From Olsenella uli (GTDB lineage: Bacteria; Actinomycetota; Coriobacteriia; Coriobacteriales; Atopobiaceae), in contig NZ_JACJJK010000007.1 of the NCBI RefSeq assembly GCF_016899935.1, forward strand, positions 1 through 64,000: a stretch of DNA of 64,000 nucleotides, read 5' to 3'. This document shows positions 7,402 through 15,781 of the stretch, piece after piece; within the stretch, counting starts at the first letter, position 1, and every line of letters begins with the position of its first letter. Both the position numbers and the translations under genes were made by a program. The notes under the pieces are model-generated. The model worked only from the letters and a program-made list of their open reading frames with translations. It had not been told where the DNA came from and made no database searches.

Positions 7402-8256
7402 TTATGGAATGTCCGTATCAATGGAAGCGTCATACGGACGGGTGTTTATGTATATGTTGCCGTTCTTGATTACATTGTCGTACTTTCTCTCTTGGTTCAG
7501 CTTGTTCTGTAGCTCAGTGCTCTTAGTCTGTAGAGCCGAAACCTGAGAGTTCAGAGAAGTCACTTGGGTATTGAGTGACGTGATTGTGGCGTTGAGACTT
7601 TGAACGTCCTGAGAGTGCTTCGAATTGATTAAAGCCACGTCCTCATTGTGCTTAGTCTCAAGGGCGTCTATCTCCCCTTGTAGCTGTGCCGCTACGTCCT
7701 CGTCCAAGAGTTCCCTAACGCTGTCGTACCAAGATTGAAAACTCGAAGTGATAGCGTCCAAGTCGAAGCGTAGGTTTATCCAAGGGCAATCACTCGTTCC
7801 ACGCAAGTCCTCAACCATCTCGTCCGTGAGGTATTGGGCGTTGGCGGGAATGGTAATCTTCGCCAATAGTAAGTCGAAGAGTGCGGCTGAGCGGGCGTAC
7901 AGCGGGTTGCCCTCCCCTTCCGCACCCTCCAAGTATTTCAAATAGACGCTACGCTTCTCTGAGTCGAAGCGTAGTGCTATGTAATCAACTCTCTCTTGTG
8001 CGTTGCCGTTGGCAAGCGTGAATTGCTTGTCCTCGGTGTTCTGGTAGAAGCGTCCCTTGATGAAAGCATCGCCCGGATTCACGACTACCGCGAAGGAGTT
8101 CTCGATTGGTTCAACCAAGAGTGCGGTTGAGACGTTGGGGATGATACCATCACCCCAGAACCCTAAGAACATCGCGGCGAAATCGTCTGAGTTGTAAACC
8201 CTGTCTAAGGTTCCGTCCTGATTCTCTTGGGCGTCCCAGAAAAGGCTTGTCTCCAT
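7402..8256 (-). CDS. Phage tail fibre/baseplate protein with coiled coil
   Basis: 284 residues. The first ~165 residues (FWDAQENQDGTLDRVYNSDDF, later LLVEPIENSFAVVVNPGDAFIKG) are clearly related to the N-terminus of the protein at 9377-10276, so the two are paralogous structural proteins built on the same virion-attachment domain. Residues ~175-260 form a long heptad-rich coiled coil (SLNATITSLNTQVTSLNSQ). It lacks the receptor-type C-terminus of its paralogue and ends with a short IYINTRPYD tail. It is the last gene of the late operon, ending just before a terminator. Confidence 0.75.
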   Translation of the reverse strand: METSLFWDAQENQDGTLDRVYNSDDFAAMFLGFWGDGIIPNVSTALLVEPIENSFAVVVNPGDAFIKGRFYQNTEDKQFTLANGNAQERVDYIALRFDSEKRSVYLKYLEGAEGEGNPLYARSAALFDLLLAKITIPANAQYLTDEMVEDLRGTSDCPWINLRFDLDAITSSFQSWYDSVRELLDEDVAAQLQGEIDALETKHNEDVALINSKHSQDVQSLNATITSLNTQVTSLNSQVSALQTKSTELQNKLNQERKYDNVIKNGNIYINTRPYDASIDTDIP

Positions 8257-8267
8257 AGGCTCACCCC

Positions 8268-9362
8268 CTAAACCACGCTGTGCTTGTTTCCGCTTGAGTC
8301 GTAGGCGGAGATAAGCACGTAGTGGGAGTTGCCGCTTGAGTCGTAGGCGGTTACGAGTCCCGTGTGCTTGTTGCCGCTCGCGTCATAGACGCTAACCACG
8401 CCGCTTCTAACCGTGATGGAGCAGGTTGTCTGAGTTGTCGGGTAGGCACCGTACCACTCGTGAATCTCCTTGAGCGTGTAGGTTGCCGTGCCGCCCCTCG
8501 CACCCGTCGCGTCTGATGGTTTGACGCTCTTGGATACGGCACTGCCGGAGTAGAGCTTGTTGCTACCCTGCCAAAGCTCGAAGCGGACAAACGGGGCGTT
8601 GCCCTGCGTCGCGGACTTCGCCCACGAGAGGTTCACGCTCTCGCCGTAGTTGGCGGTTGTCTTCGAAGCACTAATCGTCGGGTTGCCGTGCATCCCGTGT
8701 ACCGCGATTGACTTGCTCGCGGAGGTAGTCTTCTCGGAGCTGTACCAAGTGTGAATCTCCTTGACTGTGTAGCTCACGCTACCGCCCTTAGCCCCCGTAA
8801 CTGAGGAGGGAGTGACTTTGTAGGAGGTTCCTGTGCCACTGTAAAGCTTGTTGCTCCCCTGCCACAGTTCGAAGCGTGTGAAGGAAGCGTTGCCCTGAGT
8901 GCCGCTCTTCGCCCAAGAGACTGTGACTTGTTGCCCTTGGGTGCAGCTTGTCGCAAGCGTGACTGAGGGGTTGCCGTGGGCGTGGTAGGTTCTCGCCTTC
9001 ACCGTCACTGTACCGCTCGCGGAGGAGGTTCCGTTCTCGTAGCCGCCCGTGATTTGAATCGAGCCGCTTACCGGGATGCTCTGCGAGGAGCCGTTCTTGG
9101 TAATCGTGACTTTCTTGGTAATCATCGTGGTATCGACTGTCTGCCCGTTCGCGGAGTAGTGAGTGACAGTCTGTTGAGAAGCTGTCTGCCCGTTTACGGT
9201 TGCCTTGTCGGTACCGAAAACGTCGAAGCCCCAAGCATTAGTGTTGAATCGGGTCTGACAGTAGACTACGGCGGAAGTCTCAGTCTCGCTCTCTATGCCG
9301 TAGTGGATGTGGCAACGCCACTTCTTCTTCGGACCCGCCCAACTTCCGTATGCGTCTGCCAT
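8268..9362 (-). CDS. Phage tail-tip protein with two Ig-like repeats
   Basis: 364 residues. After a unique N-terminal ~125 residues come two tandem ~88-residue beta-sandwich repeats that share the sequence FELWQGSNKLYSG, each starting HGNP. Then come three short C-terminal repeats of the type YD(A/S)SGN(K/S)H. Such Ig/fibronectin-like modules in siphovirus tails contact surface carbohydrate. It sits between the two paralogous fibre genes, probably forming one host-recognition unit. It has no catalytic motif and no signal peptide. The DNA repeats could allow domain loss by recombination. Confidence 0.72.
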   Translation of the reverse strand: MADAYGSWAGPKKKWRCHIHYGIESETETSAVVYCQTRFNTNAWGFDVFGTDKATVNGQTASQQTVTHYSANGQTVDTTMITKKVTITKNGSSQSIPVSGSIQITGGYENGTSSASGTVTVKARTYHAHGNPSVTLATSCTQGQQVTVSWAKSGTQGNASFTRFELWQGSNKLYSGTGTSYKVTPSSVTGAKGGSVSYTVKEIHTWYSSEKTTSASKSIAVHGMHGNPTISASKTTANYGESVNLSWAKSATQGNAPFVRFELWQGSNKLYSGSAVSKSVKPSDATGARGGTATYTLKEIHEWYGAYPTTQTTCSITVRSGVVSVYDASGNKHTGLVTAYDSSGNSHYVLISAYDSSGNKHSVV

Positions 9363-9376
9363 CTAGCAACCACCCC

Positions 9377-10276
9377 CTAGAGAAGTTGGATGTAGATGGA
9401 GTTGGCGGTTCCCTTGGCGGGTGCGGCTGAGGTTCCCATAGTCACGCCAAGAGCCTGTAGTGCGGCGTAGCGTGAGGTTGCACCCGTGCCGCCACGGGAG
9501 ATTGGGAGTGTCCCGCTCGTGATTTCGGCGGCTGAGTGGTTGTGGGTAGCAGCTGCCGCTCCTAGGTTGGTACGTGCCTGTTCGGCGGTTGTCGCACCCG
9601 TGCCGCCCTTCTCGACTGCGAGAGTCTGAGCAAGCTGCTCTTGGATAGCCGTAATCTCGCCGTAGATGTTTCCCGCTGTGTCACCGTCGAGAGTTTCCTT
9701 CACGCCATCGAACCAAGTGTTGAACTCGGCGTCGTACTGAGAGAAGAGTCCGGTTGTGTCGATTTGCTCGACTACGCCCGTCACGAAGCCGCAAACGGTG
9801 TTGTCGGGTCGCTTGTCGGTAATGTCCTCCTCAGAGAGTTCCACCGCACCCGAAGCGACGCGAACCTCGGCGAGAACCAAGTCGAAGAGTTCGTCCTCGC
9901 GTGAGTGTGCGGGTGCTTGCGGGTTGGCGGAAGCCGCACCCTGAATAACTTTCAGTTCGATAAGTCGCTGTGAGAGGTTGAGCGAACAAACAACCTTGTC
10001 GATTCGTGGGTTGTTGGCGTCACCCGTAGCGATTGCAAGTTCCTTTGCGGAGTCGCTTAGCTCGTAGAAGTAGCCGTTAATCCAAGCCTTGCCCGGTGCG
10101 ACGCTAACCGCCATCTTGCCGTTGGCGGGAGAAACCTTTAGCTGGTTCGCGGGGCTTGCGTAGACTCCGTTGCCGATGAATGAAGCGAAGTAAGAAGCCA
10201 AGTCGGCACTTGAGTAAGTCCTATCATAACTTCCTTCCGCCCCCTGAGCGTCAAAGAAAGAGTAGTGTTCAGCCAT
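9377..10276 (-). CDS. Phage tail fibre/receptor-binding protein
   Basis: 299 residues. The N-terminal domain (FFDAQGAEGSYDRTYSS) is shared with the protein at 7402-8256. The C-terminal ~90 residues hold the tail-fibre signature VEKGGTGATTAEQARTNLG and again ISRGGTGATS, with NHSAAEI between, characteristic of trimeric fibre shafts near the receptor-binding tip. The gene starts about 18 bases after the Tal stop. Predicted role: host attachment. Divergence at the C-terminus would determine host range. Confidence 0.8.
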   Translation of the reverse strand: MAEHYSFFDAQGAEGSYDRTYSSADLASYFASFIGNGVYASPANQLKVSPANGKMAVSVAPGKAWINGYFYELSDSAKELAIATGDANNPRIDKVVCSLNLSQRLIELKVIQGAASANPQAPAHSREDELFDLVLAEVRVASGAVELSEEDITDKRPDNTVCGFVTGVVEQIDTTGLFSQYDAEFNTWFDGVKETLDGDTAGNIYGEITAIQEQLAQTLAVEKGGTGATTAEQARTNLGAAAATHNHSAAEITSGTLPISRGGTGATSRYAALQALGVTMGTSAAPAKGTANSIYIQLL

Positions 10277-10294
10277 ATTCAGTTGTCCTTTCGT

Positions 10295-11380
10295 TTATAG
10301 GATTAGTCGCTGTGCCGTCAGCCCCTCGCCGATGGTGAGCGTTACCAACATCCCGTCCCCCTCGTCAATCACGTTGACTTCCGAGACGTAATCGGTTGTC
10401 TGTACGTTGAAAGCCCTGTCGCGTAGCGTGACTCTCGCCCCAAGAGCGTCTAGGGCTTGCTGGACGGTGACAACGGACTCCGCGTCAACCGATAGCGTTG
10501 CGGGCTTTAGAGAAGTCTTAGCTTCCTCTTGGAGCATCGCCAGATAGTCCTGTGAGCTGATAGTCTGCTCGTCACCGTTAGCGTCTCGGTAGGTTGACTG
10601 TAGGTCGCGGCAGTCCGCGAACGTCTCACGCCTAGCAAGCCCGCTCTTCGTCTCGTCACCGACTACGGTTAGCACACGCTCGGCACCCTCGCCCTCACCG
10701 CCAGCCTTCACGACGTTGACTAGCTCCTTGTCAGACTCGGAGTAGTTGAGGGTGGAGACGTTGTTCAGGTCGCGTGAGAAGAGAAGCGGCTCGTCGCTCG
10801 TGATTGTCCTGTCCTCGCCCTCCAAGAGAGTGAAGACGAACCGTTCCGCGTTCTCGCAGTACACGTCGAAGCCTATCGGGTTGCCGCTCGTGGAGTTAGC
10901 AGTCTCAACGACTTCCTCAAGCGTCTCCAAGAGGTTAGAGTAGGAAACCTGCTTGTCGATTGTCGGGGTTGAGATTTGCGGCTTGTCCATACGTGAGAAG
11001 AGTGCTCGGTTGCCCTGAGTGTTCCTCTCAACCAAGTCGTTCACGTAGTCTCTGAGGTTCACTTTGCGGCTGTAGGTGTCCCACACGATGCGGTAGGCGA
11101 GAATCCCCTTTAGCTCGTTGCCGTATGCGGTGTAGGTTGTCGTGCCGTCCTCGTCCGTGCTGTACTCGATTGAGTAGCAGATGCCGCAAATCTTGGGGCT
11201 GATGTAGATGAAGCGTCCAACCTTCAACATCTGCCCTATCTCTTGGGTGAAGTTGCCCTTGATTGTCCAAGTGCCGCACCCCTTGAAGGACTTAGTGAAG
11301 TTGAGCGAAGCGTAGGAGTCGAGGACGCCGACGCACTCTGTAGGCGTGACGCCCTCGACTTTGTAAACGTATATGTTCAT
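10295..11380 (-). CDS. Tail-associated protein (Tal / Gp37-like)
   Basis: 361 residues beginning MNIYVYKVEG and containing the block WTIKGNFTQEIGQMLKVGRFIYI, which matches siphovirus ReqiPepy6 Gp37-like / tail hub (gp27-fold) proteins. It occupies the canonical place after Dit and before fibres. There is no appended peptidase or muramidase domain, so wall degradation at entry would need another protein. It starts only 3 bases after the Dit stop, indicating translational coupling. Confidence 0.8.
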   Translation of the reverse strand: MNIYVYKVEGVTPTECVGVLDSYASLNFTKSFKGCGTWTIKGNFTQEIGQMLKVGRFIYISPKICGICYSIEYSTDEDGTTTYTAYGNELKGILAYRIVWDTYSRKVNLRDYVNDLVERNTQGNRALFSRMDKPQISTPTIDKQVSYSNLLETLEEVVETANSTSGNPIGFDVYCENAERFVFTLLEGEDRTITSDEPLLFSRDLNNVSTLNYSESDKELVNVVKAGGEGEGAERVLTVVGDETKSGLARRETFADCRDLQSTYRDANGDEQTISSQDYLAMLQEEAKTSLKPATLSVDAESVVTVQQALDALGARVTLRDRAFNVQTTDYVSEVNVIDEGDGMLVTLTIGEGLTAQRLIL

Positions 11381-11383
11381 CCG

Positions 11384-12259
11384 CTACACCTCGATTAGCT
11401 GAGGTGTGTAGTAGACGTTGCACTCAAGCGTTCCGGTTGACTCTTCGTCGTAGTCGTATCGGAAACTTGAGATACCAACCGGCATTTGTAGCCAAGTGGA
11501 CTCTAGCGACACGTGCTGTAGCCAGTTCTCGTCAAGCGTGGTGTTGCGGCAACTCTTGGTGCCGTAACCCGTGTTGACGATTACCTCCTCGCCGCTCTCA
11601 AGAGTCGCTTCGATGGTTAGTTCCTCGCCGGTGTTCACGTTCATAAGGGACGGGTTGACGATTGTTCCGGCTACCGCCTTGAAGGTGATAATCATTCCGG
11701 TTTCGACTTCGGACTCGTTGCGTAAGTCAACAATCTTGGAAGTGCTTCTGTGCCCGATGGTGAACTTCTGCCCTACCGGGTTGCAGTAGGGAAAGTGGAA
11801 GTCCTTTATCCAACCCGTGATGCTTGCTTGCTGCTCTTGGATAGTCTCGAAGAACGGGTTCGAGCAAGTCCCCTCTATCGTGAACTTCGTAAGCATCTCG
11901 CAGTTGAGATACCAGTCAGTCTCATATTGAAGAGTAGAGGTTGCCGTGATGCGGAGACGATACTTGTTGTCAATGACTAGGTAGAAGTCCGTAGTGGGGA
12001 CGATTACCTTCTGTAGAGTCGCTTTTCGACTCTTCATCTCCTCTTCGGTGTCGGCGAGTACGTACCCCTCGATAACGACTTCTCGCGTGCCGTACTGTCG
12101 TGCGGTTATCGTCTGTCCCGCCTGTCCCGCACCCACGTAGGATGAAAGGTTCGCTTCGATTGAACCCAAGTCCAATAGGCTCTTGGTGTACGTCTTGTTG
12201 TCGAAGTTGATAGCCACTGTGCCATCAAGGTTCGTGATGGTGTACTTGCGTTTTCTCAT
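11384..12259 (-). CDS. Distal tail protein (Dit)
   Basis: 291 residues of the siphovirus Dit family: N-terminal beta-rich ring domain with QTITARQYGTREVVIEGYV, then a second galectin-like part, and the typical CEMLTKFTIEGTCSNPFF middle. It forms the hexameric ring joining tail tube and tip. It lies directly downstream of the tape measure and upstream of Tal, the standard order. Confidence 0.85.
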   Translation of the reverse strand: MRKRKYTITNLDGTVAINFDNKTYTKSLLDLGSIEANLSSYVGAGQAGQTITARQYGTREVVIEGYVLADTEEEMKSRKATLQKVIVPTTDFYLVIDNKYRLRITATSTLQYETDWYLNCEMLTKFTIEGTCSNPFFETIQEQQASITGWIKDFHFPYCNPVGQKFTIGHRSTSKIVDLRNESEVETGMIITFKAVAGTIVNPSLMNVNTGEELTIEATLESGEEVIVNTGYGTKSCRNTTLDENWLQHVSLESTWLQMPVGISSFRYDYDEESTGTLECNVYYTPQLIEV

Positions 12260-12270
12260 ATCCCTCCAAT

Positions 12271-14253
12271 CTAGGCGAGTGCGAGTTGACGGACTGAGCG
12301 TTTGAACTCTCGTGCTGAGTCCTTCTCGTTCAGCGTCTTGGGCGAGTAATTGTTCACGACAACAGTTGTCGTGGAAGTGCTGTTGTTGGTTGTGGTGCCT
12401 TGCGTGCCTGTGCCAGCTCCCCCAAGGCGTGCGTTGCTGTAGGCTCGGTAGTTTGCTTCAACGTCCGGCATATCTACCGCGAAGGCGTCAGTTACGCTCG
12501 TGGCGGCATTCTTGACTGTCTTTAGTACGCCCTTGAGTCCGCCCTCGATTCCCTCTTCCATACCAGCCATAGTGAAGTCACCGATTTCGGCGAATACCTT
12601 TGAGGGCGAGTGGATGCCGAGAAGGCTCTTCGCCCACCCGATAGCGTCGTTCACGACGCCGCCAATTGCGTTGATTACGCTCTGGGCACCGCTCGTGATT
12701 CCGTTCACGAGTCCTTGGATGATGTTCGAGCCAATCTGAACCACTCGGCTCGGTAGGCTCGTGATTCCGTTGATTAGGTTCGAAGCGAACTGAGACGCGG
12801 CTCTGGTTGCGTTCGAAGCCATCTGCCCCACCCAAGAGCCGACGTTCGAGATGATGTTGGAGAGGAACGAGGCTATGCGTCCGGGTAGCTGAGTGATGAA
12901 GTTGATTACGTTGTTTAGGAACTGAGAACCGGCTCGCGTAGCGTTGCTCGCCATATTGCTCACCCAAGAGACAACGTTGGAAAGGATTTGGGAGAAGAAG
13001 CTCGCAATCCGTCCGGGGAGTTGGCTGAACCAGTCAACCATACTCTGAATTGCGTTCGGTACCTGTACCGTGAAGAAGTTGATTACCGCACCCCACACTT
13101 GGCTAGCGGTTGCACTAATCGCGTTCCAAGCGTTAATAACGGCGTTGCGGAAGTCCTCGTTGGTAGTCCATAGCGTAACGAGTGCCGCCACGAGTGCGGC
13201 GATTAGGGTTGCGACTAAGACGAACGGGTTTGCATTCATAACCGCGTTGAGTGCCGCCTGAGCAATCGTTGTCGCTTCGGTAGCAGTCTTGAACGCCGTG
13301 ATAGCGGCTTGGATTCCGGTGATGATTCCGATTACCGCCTGTGCGGCTTGGAATCCCATTATTCCGCCCACGACGGCGGCGATAGCGGGTGCCCACTGTA
13401 CGAAGGTGTCCTTGATAGCGGGCAAGTTGTCCTTGAACCATTGGATAGCAGGTTGGCAGTTGGTGAGAAGCGTTGTGCCGAAGTTGGTTAAGTCCGTGAC
13501 GATTGGCATTAACGCCATACCCAAGTCCGAAAGTGCTTGGTTCATTGCGTCCTGTGCTTCACGGTATGCGATTAAGTCCGCGTTGTTGTCGCGGTAAGCC
13601 TGTCCAGTCTCGCTGTAGAGTCCGTTCAGCGTGTCGGTAATGAGTTGGCTTCGCTCGGCTTCCGAGTTGCACGCGGCGAGCTTGGCGTTGAACTCGTCCT
13701 CCGATACGCCAGCCCAGTTGAGGGCGTCGGCAAGCGAGCCGACAACGGTTCCGGTTTTCGCGGTTTCGTTGGCTGCTTCTGTAAGGGATTCAAGCGGCAG
13801 GGAGTCACCGAACGTCGCGAACACGCCAGCCGCGATGTTAGTCCATTGGCTTAGTTCCTCTTCGCTCGTGCAGAGTTGAGCCAAGTGGTTAGACGCTTCA
13901 ACGGCTGTGTCGGTTTCCCCCAAGAGTCCGACGAAGCCCTTGTAGGTGTTCCCGGCTTCCTCGGCACTCCAACCCGCTTGCTGGAATGCGGTATCGAGTT
14001 TGCCCATGTCCTCTTGAGTCTCGTTCGCGACGCTAACAAGGCTCGCCACGGCTGCTGTGATAGCCGCAAAGCCTACTGCGGCGGCTGTCTTAACGCTTGA
14101 GGAAAAGGAGTTCCAAGAGTCCGACATTGATTTCGTCGATTGCTCGGTTTGGCTCTCCGTGTCCTGAGTTGTCTTCTTGACGCCCTCAATCTCGGACTTA
14201 GCGGCTGTGGAGTCGGCTTCGATGCCGATTCGTAGTGTGCCTAAATCTAACAA
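12271..14253 (-). CDS. Tail tape-measure protein
   Basis: 660 residues, starting at TTG with GGCGGTG just upstream. N-terminal helical region, hydrophobic segments around the middle, then at least two near-identical repeats (QLPGRIASF, later SWV.MASNATRA) of about 46 residues, and a Ser/Thr/Asn-rich tail (TTTVVVNNYS). This is the usual architecture of tape-measure proteins that set tail length and enter the cell envelope. At roughly 1.5 angstrom per residue it predicts a tail near 100 nm. It follows the chaperone pair as expected. Confidence 0.88.
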   Translation of the reverse strand: MLDLGTLRIGIEADSTAAKSEIEGVKKTTQDTESQTEQSTKSMSDSWNSFSSSVKTAAAVGFAAITAAVASLVSVANETQEDMGKLDTAFQQAGWSAEEAGNTYKGFVGLLGETDTAVEASNHLAQLCTSEEELSQWTNIAAGVFATFGDSLPLESLTEAANETAKTGTVVGSLADALNWAGVSEDEFNAKLAACNSEAERSQLITDTLNGLYSETGQAYRDNNADLIAYREAQDAMNQALSDLGMALMPIVTDLTNFGTTLLTNCQPAIQWFKDNLPAIKDTFVQWAPAIAAVVGGIMGFQAAQAVIGIITGIQAAITAFKTATEATTIAQAALNAVMNANPFVLVATLIAALVAALVTLWTTNEDFRNAVINAWNAISATASQVWGAVINFFTVQVPNAIQSMVDWFSQLPGRIASFFSQILSNVVSWVSNMASNATRAGSQFLNNVINFITQLPGRIASFLSNIISNVGSWVGQMASNATRAASQFASNLINGITSLPSRVVQIGSNIIQGLVNGITSGAQSVINAIGGVVNDAIGWAKSLLGIHSPSKVFAEIGDFTMAGMEEGIEGGLKGVLKTVKNAATSVTDAFAVDMPDVEANYRAYSNARLGGAGTGTQGTTTNNSTSTTTVVVNNYSPKTLNEKDSAREFKRSVRQLALA

Positions 14254-14269
14254 GTGTTCACCGCCTTAG

Positions 14270-14530
14270 TTAGTCTTTGAACTGTTTTCTAAGTGCGGCT
14301 CTATCAGGTTCCTGTTGTGCGAAACGCCAACAGTTTTCGAGGTATTCCCTACCTTCGTCAGTCTCCTTGAGCCGCATAACGTATGAATCGCGTAGCAACT
14401 CGTTAAAAGTGAGAGTGTCCATTTCCATCTGCTCGGAAATGGACACTCCAAAGTAGTGAAATATGAGACTGTATCTCTCTAACCCAACAGCGAGGTAGGG
14501 TTCGTTATCTTCTTTTTGCTTGTCTGCTAT
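14270..14530 (-). CDS. Tail assembly chaperone, second half (gpT-like), -1 frame
   Basis: No start codon exists in this frame, but it is open for 87 codons after the G stop and reads as a convincing protein: ERYSLIFHYFGVSISEQM, TFNELLRDSYV, then EGREYLENCWRF and PDRAALRKQF. The REYLENCWR block is typical of the T half of siphovirus G/GT chaperones. It is expected to be made only as a -1 frameshift extension of the preceding gene, binding tape measure during tail assembly. No canonical slippery heptamer is visible in the overlap. Confidence 0.65.
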   Translation of the reverse strand: MADKQKEDNEPYLAVGLERYSLIFHYFGVSISEQMEMDTLTFNELLRDSYVMRLKETDEGREYLENCWRFAQQEPDRAALRKQFKD

Positions 14531-14862
14531 TGGGTAGTGCGGAAAGAGACTTTGGCGGCTACCTCTTTGGCGTAGAACTGTAGGTAATCGCCGATTACCA
14601 AGAGGGCAACCGAATAGTCGTAATCGTCCTCAAGCTGCTCTTGGGTGAAGGTGATTCCCTGAGTGTTGCGGTTGAGGACACGGCAGAAGATAGCCATAGT
14701 CTCCTTCATAATCTTGGAAGAGTTCTTGGCGTCGTTGCCCATCTCCTGAAGCCGCATAATGGACTCTTGAAGAGCCTGAGTCGGGCGGCTGAGGTTTAGT
14801 TCGGTGCCGTCGAATAGACGAACCTGATAGAGTTCGCTGAAAGCAGCAGTCAAATCAAGCAT
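14527..14862 (-). CDS. Tail assembly chaperone, first half (gpG-like)
   Basis: 111 residues, mostly helical, with the G-type features VRLFDGTELNLSRPTQALQESIM and LLVIGDYLQFYAKEVA. Located directly before the tape measure with a -1 frame continuation, it matches the lambda G/GT arrangement. It is expected to coat the tape measure in the cytoplasm. The -1 frame stays open across about the last 90 bases of this gene, which is where a frameshift must occur. Confidence 0.78.
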   Translation of the reverse strand: MLDLTAAFSELYQVRLFDGTELNLSRPTQALQESIMRLQEMGNDAKNSSKIMKETMAIFCRVLNRNTQGITFTQEQLEDDYDYSVALLVIGDYLQFYAKEVAAKVSFRTTQ

Positions 14863-14879
14863 TCTGTTTCTCCTTTTGT

Positions 14880-15080
14880 TTAGTCGTTTGCGAAAGTCGC
14901 TATTTCCTGAGCCACTTCTTGTTCAAGCGGCTCGGTAGTCTCGGTGTATCTGTACTCGAACTGCGGCAAGTCGATAGCGTCTGCGTACTTGGTGCCGTCA
15001 CGCTCGATGTAATAGCCCTTATCTGAGTAGTGATAGATGAAGGGCGTGCCGTTGATTACTTTGATAGTCTGAACAACCAT
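14880..15080 (-). CDS. Small hypothetical phage protein (66 aa)
   Basis: 66 residues: a short beta-rich N-terminus (VVQTIKVINGTPFIYHYSDKG) and an acidic C-terminus. Its start overlaps the stop of the LRR protein gene, so the two are translationally coupled. It belongs to a three-gene cassette inserted between the tail tube and chaperone genes. No family was recognised; a small virion decoration or chaperone for the LRR protein is possible. Confidence 0.6.
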   Translation of the reverse strand: MVVQTIKVINGTPFIYHYSDKGYYIERDGTKYADAIDLPQFEYRYTETTEPLEQEVAQEIATFAND

Positions 15081-15781
15081 TAGAGCACCTCCACGTTTGT
15101 ATCAGCAGCGGTATCGCCGCAAATCTCGGGGTAGTCCTCTATGGCTCGGAACTGGTTGGCGTAGGTAGCCCAGTTGGTAGCAACCTTATATTGTTCGATA
15201 AGTGCTTGCGGGACGTAGATGTAGCCGGTGCCTTCAGCTATTGGCGTTGAGTTGAAGGTTGTAGACGAACCGCACTTCGCTACCTGAGTTGCGTGCCGAA
15301 TAATTAGCGTTTCCAAGTTGCTTCTACGGAAACACGCGGTATTGAACGTTATTGGTTCATCTTCCCTATTTGGCGAACAGTCTAATCTCTCAAGTCCGCT
15401 ATCTTGAAAGGCACTGGTGTTTACAACCTCAATTTTCGGTGCCACGACATTCTTCAATGCGGAGCAATACATAAACGAGTAGGTTCCAAATTGGATGATA
15501 TTCGGAACGTCGATACTCTCAAGCCTATTACAGCCATAGAAACCATAGTTCCTTATGTAGTTCAAGCTTGGATTCGTCTGCTTGTAATGAGTGATTGCCG
15601 GTGAAATGTCTGTGTCAGTGGCAACAACATCATCATAGTCTTCTGTGCTAGCATCGCCGCCGCCGCCAGTCTGAATCGACTGTATCTCTTGCGGCATAGC
15701 GTCTAAGGTAAGTAGTTCAGATTTGCCAGTCTTAGAACGGATAGCGTTGGCGATTGCGGTTAGTTTGTCAGTAAGTGCCAT
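15080..15781 (-). CDS. Phage protein with BspA-type leucine-rich repeats
   Basis: 233 residues from ATG 15781, two codons inside the longest frame, because it overlaps the previous gene by 14 bases and lies at GGTGATTGAGA. The N-terminus (ALTDKLTAIANAIRSKTG, then LTLDAMPQEIQSI) is a phage virion-attachment motif seen before variable domains. The middle carries LRR_5/BspA-like repeats (YGFYGCNRLESIDVPN, YSFMYCSALKNVVAP, SAFQDSGLERLD), and the C-terminus has YIYVPQALIEQYK. Probably an appendage displayed on the particle that binds a surface ligand. Confidence 0.72.
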   Translation of the reverse strand: MALTDKLTAIANAIRSKTGKSELLTLDAMPQEIQSIQTGGGGDASTEDYDDVVATDTDISPAITHYKQTNPSLNYIRNYGFYGCNRLESIDVPNIIQFGTYSFMYCSALKNVVAPKIEVVNTSAFQDSGLERLDCSPNREDEPITFNTACFRRSNLETLIIRHATQVAKCGSSTTFNSTPIAEGTGYIYVPQALIEQYKVATNWATYANQFRAIEDYPEICGDTAADTNVEVL

